Shown piece by piece: positions 23,131 through 35,510 of a stretch of 64,000 nucleotides of DNA. The stretch covers positions 1 through 64,000 of the forward strand of contig JADDOH010008066.1 in NCBI GenBank assembly GCA_016648135.1, in the 5' to 3' direction. This DNA is from Agrypnia vestita. Lineage: Eukaryota; Arthropoda; Insecta; Trichoptera; Phryganeidae. Below the pieces are notes generated by a model, which was not told where the DNA came from, searched no databases, and was given only the letters and a program-made list of their open reading frames with translations. Within the stretch, counting starts at the first letter, position 1; every line of letters begins with the position of its first letter. Made by a program: the position numbers and the translations under genes.

Positions 23131-23534
23131 TAATTTAATTCTTAAAGAATAACCATAAAGTAATAGCAAAATACAATAGTATAATTAAACTATGATTCTC
23201 TGTTAAGTTTAATGATTGATAGTGATAATCATAATAAAATTGACTTTTTCTGATCTAATGTAAATAAAAATTTTTTTGGACATATACTTTAACAGATCTG
23301 ATCTATTGCCACTAATAAGTATCCATGGACCTACCGGAAACACTAGAATAGTATTTCTATTCAATAACAATACTGCGATAGTCGCTAGAAGGATATTCGA
23401 AATCCAAAACCGTTGTACCTCAGTTACCAATTATCGATACAATCAACAAATCTCAAATAACTATATATTCATGAACACATTCATATTTGTGAAGTTGTAA
23501 TTTTTCAGAACAAAGTTCTGTGAAATTTTTAAAA

Positions 23535-23716
23535 TCAAATTAATTAATCAATTAGAAAGACATACAGAAAAATCTAATTCACGAAAAAGTATTCTCCCAG
23601 TAGTAACCTAATATTTCCCTAATATAATCCCAGTAGTAATATAATCCCAGTAGTAACCTAATATTTTTTCGTGAATTAGATTTTTCTGTATGTCTTTCTA
23701 ATTGATTAATTAATTT
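23535..23716. repeat. Foldback, about 55-bp arms with short direct repeats in the loop
   Basis: The arms contain AAAAATCTAATTCACGAAAA and its complement and are almost perfect. The loop holds CCCAGTAGTAA three times. No coding capacity. Confidence 0.85.
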
Positions 23717-23804
23717 GGTTTCTCAAATAACTGTATCATCACTATTCAATACATTTTCCGAAATTTAAAAAAATTGTTTTATATGTATTTGAGATATATT
23801 TTGT

Positions 23805-24302
23805 TAGTGTATATTATAGATATCTCACAGAGACGAAACTGTATTAATTATGGGAAAGTAGGTATAGAAGTCATTAGGGTGTAACAGGACTTATGACCTG
23901 TCTTTTTATGGTTGGCTTATGTGATCACTTTACACAATTGTAACATTCGCCATTTCCACCCATGATAGAATATACCATGCTTATTCATTTTTTGGAAGTT
24001 GTATATATGTTCAAATTGCGTGAAAAGCTTTCATACATGAGTTGTAAGCGCCTTTTCCATGCGGCTTGTATAAAGCCATTTTCATTCCCCTAAATCCCCA
24101 CAGATGTCGCTAATGAAAAAATCTACACTGATTTTTTACGGTATTTTGGGAGCAATATACTTTATTGTGTGTAATGAAATTCATCCGAATACTTGCATTA
24201 CACTAGGATACACCAGGAAATATTATATCCAATTTTTGTTAAATTCCTTTTTTACCAGTATTTACAATTCAGAATATTTTGAGAAACTCAAAATATTCTG
24301 AT
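23805..24302 (+). mobile_element. TIR repeat, family X, copy 1
   Basis: This copy starts with TATAGATATCTCACAGAGAC and GGGAAAGTAGGTATAGAAG. It continues through CCCCTAAATCCCCACAGATG and ends with AAACTCAAAATATTCTGA. A second copy with high similarity lies at 43369-43934. Parallel open frames in both copies (24104-24301 and 43511-43705) come from the shared repeat and are not convincing proteins. Confidence 0.75.
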
Positions 24303-27300
24303 ATATTTTGTATTTTAATGTTACTCTGTACCGTATAATAAATAAGATTATCAATCTATTTTATGCAAACTTACTGGTTACTGCACGGCAATAAATAGTA
24401 CGAGTATATTGAAATCACGAGTGACACAAGCTCAAAGTCTATTTTTCGGTATAAGTTTTATAAACACGTGTTTGTGAAAAATCGGTGAAATCACTTAAAG
24501 TAGTAAAATGATTTCTTTCATGTTTTGTAATGTGCGATATTCTAGTAATAATAAATCTAGTGATAAAATATTGGTAAGCGATATTAATACGAGTGTACCA
24601 GCTCCCAAAACTGATTTGGGGATGTGGATGGGTTATTCATTTGTGGTTCTTTGTCTTAGTCTGCAAATGTAACTTCTTCTTCTTCAAATGTCTATAACAA
24701 TATTCCATAAACCGTCGCTCTAGACATGAGCTAACGCGGTATCCTTTTTTTCTTGAAATTATATCCGCTGATTTATGAATATTTCCAAGAAACATGAAGT
24801 ACCTACCTACTTTAAATAAATATTTTCATTAATAAAAATAAAATATTCCTACACAAAATCTAACACTATTATTTCTAATGCAGTGATAGTACTCGTTAAA
24901 GCGATATCTACTTACCTAATGTTGTGAAGAAAATTGAAGACGCATCTCTCGTAAATTGCACGAATCATGAATGTACAAATAAATCTCACTGCACACGAAA
25001 TCCAATTAATACAACACCTGGTACTCGAGGAAGAACACTTTTTTATAAATACACAGCATGTAGAAAATAAATTAAATTTTATGTATATTGTAAATAATAA
25101 AATCTAGATAAATGTTCAAAGCAACGTTAACGTGAAAGCAAAACTGTGAAAAGTAACCAGGCCAAGTAAAAAGTGCTGAAATTGGCCAGTTTACTACTAG
25201 AGAGAGTCCAGCAGGCATGGATGAACAACTATTGTATACTACTTGGGGCAAGGCAAACTGTGAGGTATTCAGGCATACGTACGATCGGTCCACTTGCACA
25301 GTCTCCGCCTCTTTGAATCTGCAAGAAAGAAAATACAAAGAAGAAGAGAAGATTTACATAAACTGTTGTGAATATACTACCTCGCCAGCAACTTTTGGAC
25401 CCTTAGATATATGGAGGGTATACGTTAATAAAATAACACATTTGGAAGTTCTTAGTTTATCGGAACCCTGCGGCAGGAGAAAGGTAATAATAATAATGTC
25501 AACTTGAGAAAAAATACATTCTAAATATATCCACTTATAATATAGTCTGTTATGCAAAAACTTTTATATAAAAAATGACAATGACATAACATTTAACATC
25601 TAATATTATTTTAAATCCCAATAAATCATTATACAGGGAGTTAATCCACAATACTTTATAGGTAGACTCCTGCCTAAATTTGAGTTGAAAATATTATGGA
25701 AGTTAATCGATATTCCGTTTCCCCGCCGATTTATTACCTTTTTTACTTTCAAATTTTCTACAGATTAAGCAAACCCTTCATCCCTTTATGTCTTTCATGG
25801 GGTAGGTCACTGACATACTAAAGTAGAAAATATTAATAAGTAAAAATATTTAAAATGATAAAGAAATAAAAGAATGTAAGAAATATGTCGTGCAGATAAA
25901 AGTGATTTATTTAAAGCGATTATTTAAAGCGATTGACCAAAAAGATCTAAAAGCAGAATCAAATATTTAGATAACTCCAATGATTTTGTCAAAATTTATT
26001 GAAAAGAGAAGTTCACGCTTTTTTGATTGGTTTGATGAACTTGATTACAAAACGACTGTGTACCTCACTACTACACTATCAGTTAGTGAAGTAAATCTAG
26101 GAACTTATAATAATAAAATAGCACGTTTAAGGATTGAATTTTTCGAGAACAGAGAGTATAATAATAAATAAATAAATAGTGTTACATTTATGAGTTCACT
26201 TATTGTTGTGATGCTTAGAGGAATTTAACAAAATTAATTACTAATCTGACTCTGAATTGACTCTACCTTGAACAGATATGAAAGTATGAACGTAATAAAT
26301 TAAAACATTAAAATAATGTAAGAAATGGGATAACATAAAAATTTTTCGTGTATAAAATATTTTTTATTTAAATCTTAATTTAAATATAAAAACGTCCGCT
26401 AAAACCTCGCACGATTAGGTAAGCCTGTGATATTTGATGATGGAACTGTTACCTGTGGAAAGCCCTATGTAAAACGGTGGGGTGGTAGTTAATTAAGTAA
26501 GTATTATACTTAAGTAAGGTAAGTATCTTAGTCTTAAAATCAACACAAGAACCATTATTAAAAATAAACAAAAAATCGTTATTAAATAATTTTTCGGCAT
26601 GTTTGTTGTTAACCTCTTATGTTAGAATTATATTTATTAAATATTTTACACCGATAAAAGATAAGTGTGGAGAGGAATATTCTTTTTATACTGTAACTTT
26701 TAAAATAAATATTAATGGTTTATAATTTTTAGAAAATGACTTTTTTTTTCTCGAAACATGGTTGATAGTATTTTAAGGATTTTAGTTGTAAACATAGTAA
26801 TTCAACTACTTTGATGCTAAAATGTGAATGTAAAAATTTTTACACGGTTTTGACAATTTTATTATTTGACTTGTAATAAAGTGAATGAATTTATAAAATA
26901 ATATATCTATGATTGTCCAACATTCTACAGAAGATAAGTCATAAATATTGAAAAAAAAAACGAACTTTGATGTCGCTTATCTACATACATAACTATGGAT
27001 ATTCTCTATAATTTAGGCAGGAATCTAGATGTAAAGTACTTTTTTTGGACGAGTTCTGTTACACCATGTATATTTGAGAAAAAATAAATATATAATACAC
27101 ATAAATGTACATATAAAATATACTTAAGTGTAAAAACAAATGTTACTATAGCGTGCCAAAGACACATGTAATTGGGATAATGGGCATAGTCTTAATTTAT
27201 AATGTTTTATTATTAGAGTGTACCTATTATCCTGTTAGTGTCTCTAATAAAAAAAACGTATCATATGAAATTATTCTGTCATAAAGTTTCTGAATTATAC

Positions 27301-27800
27301 ATTATTATATAAATATGTATTCTGTATCTTATAATAATATGTATTCTGTTTCTAATATAAACATCTATCTATACACATTTTTACATGTGCCCCTGTTGTT
27401 AAGGCTTCAAATATCCCTCACAAACCCTTCGAAACAATTTTCATCTGATCAAACCAGATAATTCATATTAAATATATATTATATTCTCATCGTAACTTTG
27501 GTCAACTTTTATAAGAAAAGTGTATTTCCCAGTTCATAATGCAATACTGCCTTTAGTTCGATATGCCATAAATATCGAATTACTCCGGTTTAACATTTGT
27601 TTTGCTTTCAGCCTTACTTATAAGATGTTAACTGATGTATACATCCAATAAGTGAGGTAGTCAGTCTATTTCCATTCTCATTTATAAACTTGAAGTTGAT
27701 AAATATTTCCACCAACTATTATTTAGAGAGGTTAAAATGCATAATAATATTTATTTTATAATATATAATAATACAATATAAGGATATTACAGATACATGT
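24303..27800. other. Long AT-rich stretch, one unexplained open frame
   Basis: No recognised gene. At 25217-25507 a 96-residue frame starting MDEQLLYTTWGKANCEVF has less biased composition than its surroundings, and GAAAG followed by GTAATA near its end could be a splice donor. It matches nothing I know. An antisense frame (25072-25338) is equally open, which argues against selection on either. Confidence 0.35.
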
Positions 27801-27829
27801 TTGCTTCAGTCAAGCTCAGTAAAGTGAAC

Positions 27830-28225
27830 GTGCAAAGACGTGTTTTATACGCAATATTGGTCTTGTGATTAGTGACAATGAAATTTAAAAAATTTAATTA
27901 CTCTGTTGTAAAATGGCGGAAAATCAACTAACTGAAGAACATTTACGTCATTGCATGCTGTTTCATTTTCTATCGGGTGTTAATGCAACGGTTGCAACAA
28001 AAAAAATTGTGATGTATGTGGAGACGTATTGAAAGTAAATAAGTGCCAACATAGGTTTAGAAAATTTTCCGATGGTGATTTTGACTTGTCCGACAGCGAT
28101 CGAAGTGGGCGCCCGGTAAGGTTTGATAATGACGCTTTAAAAACACCTAGAAGCATATTTTTCTTAAAAGTCTACCAACAAGATGGCAAAAGGTCCTAGA
28201 TAACGATGGAGATTAAATCGATTAA
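27830..28225 (+). pseudogene. Mariner relic, copy 4: N- and C-termini joined
   Basis: From the ATG at 27913 the sequence reads MAENQLTEEHLRHCMLFHFL and NATVATKKI, then in another frame KFSDGDFDLSDSDRSGRP and FDNDALK. This is the mariner helix-turn-helix region with its linker. After about 28150 it jumps to a C-terminal tail, SLPTRWQKVLDNDGD. The whole catalytic core is absent, giving a MITE-like internally deleted copy. A one-base indel also breaks the N-terminal part. Confidence 0.85.
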
Positions 28226-29640
28226 AAATAAAATTAAATGTAGTGAAATTCTTTTTTTGTTGACACTTAAATAATTGATTACTTTTATGGGTAAGTACAC
28301 CTAATACTATGAATATTTGGACTTCAAATGAAAACTTAATTTAAAATTATATGTTAATCTAATCGAAAAATCATTAAAATGAATGTAAAAAGAAATGACA
28401 CTACGAATTGAACGATTGAAGTCTAATTTCATAAAGATTGAAGTCCTTTTATAAAAAGAACTTGTAGAATATTGTAGTAATATAAAGAATCGACATTATA
28501 TTACTACAATATTCAAAAATCGTCAAAGGCTGCAAATCAAAAGTTACTTTTAAGAGAGAACCTGATATTTCATTCAATTACTCTAACTAGGTAAAAATTC
28601 GGAGATAAAAATACATAATAAATTTACAATATAATTTAATGAGAAGCTTCTCCCCGCCTCCAACTTTGGATAACGTAAGGAAATGTAACATTTCTCTCGA
28701 GTCAGACGATGATAAATATTTGCATCAACTGGTAGGTGGTACACAATATTTTATGCACGGAATGATAGTTCGCTATACGCTAATAATGCTCGAAGAGCTA
28801 AGAGATTTCTCACTTTTAAAAATTTACGTTTTTTGAAAAATAGATGCACAGACATATTTCATTAATGCATGTGGTGTTTTGGGTCCGCTGTCAATAAATA
28901 AATAATATTTATAAATTACTAATGTTCAATAAATATTTATAAATAAAAAAAAAATTTGTTCAATACTTGAAGGTCACAAAAAATTAAAAGCCGGCAGACA
29001 AATTGCATAATTTTAAATTGTTGGATACAAAATGAGTGGATGCTGAATTCAACACATTAGCGCCACGAGTTTCTACTCTTATTATTCTTTTATTCTCTTG
29101 TTATACCTTTCTGTAAAATATACGAAGCCTTTAATGTCCAAGGCAATGCATTTGTTTACAAAATATAATTTTTCAAATAACTGATTTGCGCTTTAGTAGA
29201 AATTTTATTCATTCGGTCTGAAGACTTCTTCGGTCTGAAAAAAATTCTGACTGTGAGTTTCAACGGGCGTGACTTTGGGAGACAAATGAAAACACTGGAT
29301 ATTATGTAACGTTTTATTAATTAGTTATTAATTATTATGTATGGACAAAATCACTTCGAACTACTAAATTAATACACTTTTCTAAAATATATCTATGTCG
29401 CAATTTAACACTTGTCTATGGAGACTTAATTGTCGCTGGAAACACTTTATTTAACATTCACTAGAACATTTCATCCACTTTTCGCACGTAATTGTCGCAT
29501 TTATTTATTTCGCCAATTTGGTACTTCGCTCGATTACTCCGATTAAAATATGTCCCTCCGATTATCTCACGACTGGCCATACCGACCGTCATCCGCAACT
29601 TATTTCGCACCGATAGAATTATCAAAACAAACTCAATTGC
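28226..29640. other. Non-coding DNA with a perfect palindrome
   Basis: At 28467-28514 a 19-bp arm, GAATATTGTAGTAATATAA, is followed by its exact complement after 10 bases. Nothing else is supported; the open frame at 28639-28836 is unrecognised. Confidence 0.4.
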
Positions 29641-30050
29641 GCAGCGGGGTTAAAATTACAGCCGGTTGTTCCAATATAAAAAGCTGTACAATCTTTGCAC
29701 GAAATTTTATGAACACCTGAATTGTTAAATATATTATCTTTATCTTTTGAATTTATGAGGAGTTACCCTATATTATTATTTGTATAAATGCAGGTCTAAT
29801 ATTTTTTGTAAATATTTTGAAATTTGATTCGAAAATGTATTAATATATAAATTTCTTCGCCAATAATCATTATAATTATTTATATTTATCTGTGAATTGT
29901 ATAAAAATTGGTAATTTATATTTTTCTTTAATTTATTTTTTAATATTTTATAAATTAATTCTGTATTGCACCCATTATTGAATGTAATTTGTTTTATTGT
30001 ATTTAATTCAATTTGAAAATTAGAGTGACGACGGAAAGGTTTTTCTGAAA
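29640..30050 (-). pseudogene. Penelope-like element relic, copy B (RT thumb and GIY-YIG start)
   Basis: Read on the minus strand, IELNTIKQITFNNGCNTEL and KILKNKLKKNI (about 30010-29940) match the region after the RT palm of Penelope-like elements. After frame changes SGVHKISCKDCTAFYIGTTG (29720-29660) is the start of the GIY-YIG endonuclease, with the C-x2-C between the two half-motifs that is typical of PLEs. It is cut off at 29640 soon after the second half-motif. Several stops intervene. Confidence 0.85.
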
Positions 30051-32285
30051 CATGTAGGTGTAATTATTAAATATATGTAGATTAGAATAAATAATAAAAT
30101 TAATTTTCAAAATGTCAATCTACAAAGTTGCTCAACCAATTGAAAAAAAAAATATTCCCTCATATAAAACTACGCGCACACTGTATCAGGTCATACCGCA
30201 CGCACAATGGCTATACATCTAGATAGGTATATTGTGAAGTATCATCATACCGATGCACCGTAAGTTTCAGATATCAGAATTAGATCCGGAGAAGCTTACT
30301 TTAATTTAATTTATGTAGTTAAGACATAAACCAATTAAGGACATAATCAAACTTACTGGAAGATTTCGCTAAATAAATTATTTACTTGGCGAAAACTTTC
30401 TTAAGGCGACGCGTGTCATGATAAATTACTTCATTAACTAAATAAATTTAAGAATTTGTCTCATTTGGTAATTTTACGCCTTAATCAGTTAAGTGGAAGA
30501 GTTGCGGTCTTGGATTTTATAAAACAGGCATTGCATTATTCCGGTTATGACCACTTAGCGGCCGACATTGACCGCGAATAATCACGAAAATACGTGAACA
30601 TTGTTGAAAGTTGTTATTGTTATTTCTGCTACCTTATTGAAGATTGTAGCTCAAATCAATAAATAGCTGGATTACATATAAAGTAGATATCAATATTAAA
30701 GATTTCTTTATCACATATTTATAGTCGACGTTTCCTTCAAATGTGAGTACCCACATACTTAGTAAATATTGAGTTTAATCTGACTGCTCGCGTACACGGA
30801 ATGTTACACGACAAGATATGTAAGTCTAAGAGATAAAGTTGAATTCAGCTGAATCTCCGTACCGCGTACCGTGTTGAGATTTTTATTTGGAGATTAAAGG
30901 TACTGATACACATGCTTATTTTTTGGCATGCTCATTAGCATGCTCAAAACTAGCATACTCTAACAACTGTACACACTTGCTCGTTCTTATTTTATGCATA
31001 CTCATGAATGAGCATTCTCAAAACTAACAATCAAACACACATGCTTATTACTGGCATGTTCTTGTCATAGAATAGAGACGCTTTTATTCAAAATGGAAAC
31101 TTTACAAACTGAAATATGAAATTAAAGTGAACCAATAAATCAAAACAGTTCCCGAGTTTCCATCCGCACATTTTTGATTTTAGTTTTCATAAATGTTATT
31201 GTAAGATTTGAATCATTCATGTCTTTTAATAAAGTTTCATGAACATTATTTCTTGCTTTATTATTTTTACATAGCGGTGACCGAGTATTTCACAGACATT
31301 CGTAATTCCTGTAATAAATCACGAAAAGTAATGTTTTGTCATCTCCCCAACGCGCCATGTTTGTTTCATCTATTGCGGACTGAGAAGATCGCATCGATAA
31401 TCGATACTAACCGCGAATGACATAAGCATGCTATTAAGTGAGCCTGTTCACACATGCTTAAAAGATACCCCTTCCACCCGCAAATCCAATGAGCATGCTT
31501 ATCAGTATTGCTTGCCCAACGAAACTTGGCGTGCGGCGAATTTTGAACTAAAACCCGCAACGCCCGCATCCGGCGGTAACCCCTCGCCATGTGATTCGGT
31601 TCATTCTCGTCTTTGAGCGCGAGCTGTGTCATCTTGATTACCAATATACACTGAATTATTATGTCCAAAACATCCTAAACAGTCCGGGATGGTGCAAGAA
31701 CAATTGCCAATTAAGTATTAAAGTTATGCGAAGCTGAAAAAGCGAATAATGGACCGATATTACCGTCTGACAGTTTGACAGATAGAACGGCCGCCATCAC
31801 TGCATGGTTTCTTTAGTGCTGCCCGATCAAATTTCTGTATTTAATACGACACCGGTCACCGGACATTCTGTACATTATGTATTGTGTAATAAATTTACAC
31901 CCTGACAACTTCTGTTACGCGACAGCGACGCCCTCCCTCGCACGCCTAATTATAGTGGTACGTCTATATCTTAACTCAGAGATCACAGATTGTGATCAGC
32001 AGAACAGACCCGTATGAACAGCGTTCAATTTGACATTGAGACTCGACACGTAGAGGAAGTACGGACAAAATGGTATAGTGTTTTTATTTTGATAAATATA
32101 TTTTTTATAAGAAAAGCTAGTTTATTATATAAAATTTATTAATTAACAAGTTTGTTTCATTATACATAAGGCATAGGTTCTAAAAATAAAAACGATAAAA
32201 TAATTACGGATATAACGACATACAACATAGGAATTAACAATTAGACGCCAGAGTTCACAAATAAATATTTTGTGTTCTTAGGCAT
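30051..32285. other. Non-coding DNA, partly GC-richer
   Basis: GCATGC-type words (CATGCTTATT, GCATGCTCATT) recur at 30910-31070 and 31425-31505. The part at 31370-31620 is richer in CG dinucleotides and contains CATCGATAATCGATAC. Open frames on both strands there are unrecognised. No gene is supported. Confidence 0.35.
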
Positions 32286-32289
32286 ATCA

Positions 32290-32871
32290 GCCCGAGATTT
32301 ACATACCTAGGCTCCCTGATAACTATAATACTACAGAGGAGATCCAAAAGCGCGTAGTGAGCGCAAATCACTGTTTTTTCCGCCTACAAAAGCAGATAAA
32401 ATCCATGCTGCAGTCCAGAAACACGAAGATACAAAACACTTATTAGGCCAGTGCTCACGTACGCAGCTGAGACGTGGGTACTAAGAGGAATGAGCGAGCA
32501 CTAGACGTTTTTAAAAGGAAAATTTTGAGGCGTATCTTCGGAACTGTTCTAGAAAATGGACTTTATTTAAGGAGCTAAACGTCACAACATTTATAAAACA
32601 GGGAAGACTTCGGCGGCTGGGTCACGTGGAGAGAATGATCGAGCATCAAGCACCAAAGTTCCTGCTGAACTCAAGGCCGATAGGGCGAAGGAACTTAGGA
32701 AGGCAAAAATTAAGATGGAGCGACAACGTTCTCAAAGATATTTCTACCTTGGAGCTTCTGAACTGGAGAGAGCTGGCACTAAACCGAGATGAATGGAGGA
32801 AGACTCTTGAGGAGGCTAAGGTTGTAGAGCAAAGAGTGATGATGATGATGATGAGGCATGTCAGCACATAG
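32290..32871 (+). pseudogene. RTE-like retrotransposon, C-terminal part, copy 1
   Basis: Pieces across frames read EIQKRVVSANHCFF, SMLQSRNTKI, RPVLTYAAETWVL (as degraded codons), VFKRKILRRIFGTVLENGL and then an intact 81-residue tail with GHVERM, LGRQKLRWSDNVLKD and LNWRELALNRDEWRKTL. This is the conserved region downstream of the reverse transcriptase in RTE-type and related LINEs. It ends in a TGATGATGATGATG microsatellite, as such 3' ends often do. The 5' part is absent, as expected from incomplete reverse transcription. Confidence 0.82.
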
Positions 32872-32929
32872 TGTATAAGTCCAACGAAAATATTTCATGC
32901 ATCGTAACCAGCTCTCACTAGGCTTGGAG

Positions 32930-33320
32930 CGCGAAAAAAGTTGTGCATGGACTTAATACGAAAAAATAAATACTTGGACAATCTTCATCCTCCTCCTGCG
33001 CATCAGCTGAAAAGTGTTTATCACGCGTGTCATCATTAAAAAGAGCCTTTATAAGATTTTTACATCTTTTTTCAGAAGGATTTCTAACAACCGTAACGAT
33101 AGAACACTGGTGAGACAACCAATTTATTTTCTACCGGTCTTTGATAAAATTTTCTGCTGTTTCTGAATCGTGGTGAGCCCAGATTCATCCATATTATAAA
33201 TCTTGTTTGCTCCAAACTGATAATCATTCAGTACCTAGCTAAAATGCTATGAATTTTGAAAATTTGTTTCAACTTGTGGCTTATCGAAATTCAATTGCCT
33301 TGTGTTTTTATTCATGGCTC
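32930..33320 (-). pseudogene. Pogo-like transposase relic
   Basis: On the minus strand LNFDKPQVETNFQN and VLNDYQFGANKIYNMDESGL (about 33310-33185) are followed by TTIQKQQKILSKTGRK and GCLTS, then CSIVTVV. This is the first catalytic block (N-x-D-E-T-G-x-T-T-V-Q) of pogo/Tigger-type DDE transposases. Only a short part survives, with stops in the upstream section. No TIRs were found. Confidence 0.75.
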
Positions 33321-35165
33321 CAAAATTGAAAATCTGTTGTCTATTTGTAATTGCATGGAAAACGGTCATTGACAACTGCAAATAAAAAATACAATATTTT
33401 TCACATCACATGTTGTTTTATCTATTGTACCAGTATGTCATTTTGTAAGTACCTACATTTAGCACAACAACTGAAACAAAATATAGATAAGTACAAAAAA
33501 TCAAGTAAATATGAAAAAATAACGAAATATCATAAAAGATCTAATAATCTATCGATTTAATTATAATTAAATGTATAGAAAATCCAACTCTAATTGTAAA
33601 ATAACGAAGGTAAATAATAGACTTTTCGCTGCCAGAAACATGCACAATAACAAATTCTTACTATGCGGGTACAAATAAACAGAGGACGCTAGTATTTTGG
33701 CCGGTTGGTAAGTATCATTGAAGTCACGTGATGCAATAGAGTCTGATACACCAAAGCCTGCGTATTTCGAATTAAGTGCATTTCATTTTACCCGTATATG
33801 TCATTTTTTTCGTATTTCTCCTACGTGAAAACGTCACTTAGACCCATACACATTTACATGTATTTACTGTGAAAAGTTAAATAAATATATTGCGTTAAAT
33901 TATAGATATTTATTCTGTTTTAACTGTAGTAAAGAAGATTCAAATTCACTCGATAGATAAACGGAACGGTAAATAGGATCACGATTATCGTAAAATAAGC
34001 AGAAATAAGGTGAGAGACAAAATAAATTATCATACCCTATCATAATGACACGCGGCGGTGTTGGAATCTCTGAACTTGGTATGTTAACTTGAACTACGGA
34101 AACCGAGAGAAAAAAATCCAAAGAATATCAGAAAATGCCATAATTTCTGCCTTAAAAGTTATTTCAACATAAAAATTTAATCTGCAAGGAGTGGGCATAT
34201 TTCGTGGTCCAGTAGTACCTATGTATATAGAAAGAAAATACGCGGAACAGGAATATTCATAGAAAATTCCCGGTAGCTATACTTTTTTAACATAGCATAA
34301 ATATTTAGTAACTAGGTACACAAATTCGCTTTTAAAAAACGAAAACATGAAATGTTGATCATCTCACACAATCAAACAGGAATCGTGCCAAATTTCAGCG
34401 CCAATAAAAATGGAGTCCCAAGACGTTCGGAAGCTTTTAATCTTAGCTGTGGAACACTTATCATTTGGCGCTTTCGGATAAGTATAACCTCAAAATTATC
34501 AGGACCAATAATTAATATTTAAATATTTATATTTATCCAGTGCAACGAAATGACAGCAATGACTGAATGACCCTTTCACTTAAAACATTAGTATACTAAT
34601 AAACCTATAGTACGTTTCCTAAATTGTATGGCTCAAAAATTTCAGTTGATTGTATAAATTCTTTATTTTCTGTTAAAAGAACCACGCGGAATCATTAAAT
34701 AATTTTTATGTGATCTCTATGTTTCGATTTCTTGTAAAATTTAAAGTTCCATACAATTTTTATTTTCTTTGATGAACTGTATTAATTTTAAATTTATATT
34801 TTTGGTTATAAAGTGTGCAAACTGGCGGAACCTAACTTTAATACTGCATTTTGTAAACTGTGAGGGAAATTTTGTCTAGTATTTAAATAAACCAGGAAAA
34901 ATTTTGTCAAGATACAGCATAATTTTTATTTCACAATATACCCCTATGTCCTATCTGGGCTCCACAAAGTAATGTAATTCTTATCTAAAATTATAGCTAC
35001 TTAGATTATATTTTTTTTATGATCGAAAGAACCTTTCTCATGCAAAACCTTCTGACTAGACGGTGAATGGAGTTGCCTGTAAGTTCGAGGGGTATTCTTA
35101 ATAAGTAGAATAGCTCGCCGACAATGCAACGTCATAATACCTGCAAACCATAATTGTTATTACGG
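33321..35165. other. AT-rich non-coding DNA
   Basis: No gene or repeat family identified. Open frames at 33351-33560 and 33900-34121 are low-complexity or unrecognised. Confidence 0.4.
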
Positions 35166-35184
35166 TCGTTAGACATATTTAACT

Positions 35185-35340
35185 GTAACTGGTTACTGAT
35201 ATTTTATACGAACCATATGTTATTCCGAGAAACGATTCTCGACGTTTCGTTGAATTCTTATTCAACGTCATCAGGAGGACGATCTTTACCCGCGGAGATA
35301 GAGGGCGGACTCCGCGGCAGAGTCCGCCCTCTACCTCGTT
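35185..35340 (-). ncRNA. Hammerhead-like motif, family B, copy 2, with adjacent GC hairpin
   Basis: On the minus strand CTGATGA (35274-35268) is followed by C, a perfect 7-bp stem GTTGAAT/ATTCAAC around a 4-base loop, and GAAA (35248-35245). The next helix is CGAGAA/TTCTCG. It shares about 130 bp with 8570-8700. Immediately beside it (35299-35333) a 14-bp GC-rich hairpin, TAGAGGGCGGACTC with its complement around 7 bases, is absent from the other copy and may mark a head-to-head junction. Confidence 0.5.
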
Positions 35341-35384
35341 ACTAGTTACGGTTAGTCATAGTACCTCCAGGAATTAATAATAAT

Positions 35385-35510
35385 AGCGAAGATGTATGAA
35401 TGTGGATGAGACGAGAGTTGTATGTCAGGACAGAAGAGTGTGGCGCTCTATCCTCTCTGCCTACCCCCACGGGGAAACAGCGTGATGGTAAGTAAGTAAG
35501 TCTACAGGCA
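35385..35510 (+). mobile_element. RTE-like retrotransposon 3' end, short copy
   Basis: This is a near copy of the last 120 bp of the element at 38225-38738, sharing AAGATGTATGAATGT, GTATGTCAGGACAGAAGAGT and ATCCTCTCTGCCTAC. Only the very 3' end is present, as in strongly 5'-truncated LINE copies. Confidence 0.8.

Noticed and set aside
24104..24301. Conserved small protein shared with 43511-43705
   Set aside because: The similarity is of the whole family X repeat at the DNA level; frames differ in their ends and length.
30025..30050. TGACGACGGAAAGGTTTTTC then GAAAC as a hammerhead-like motif
   Set aside because: It lies within minus-strand PLE coding sequence just upstream of the IELNTIKQ word, and its first base and stem are poor, so chance is likelier.
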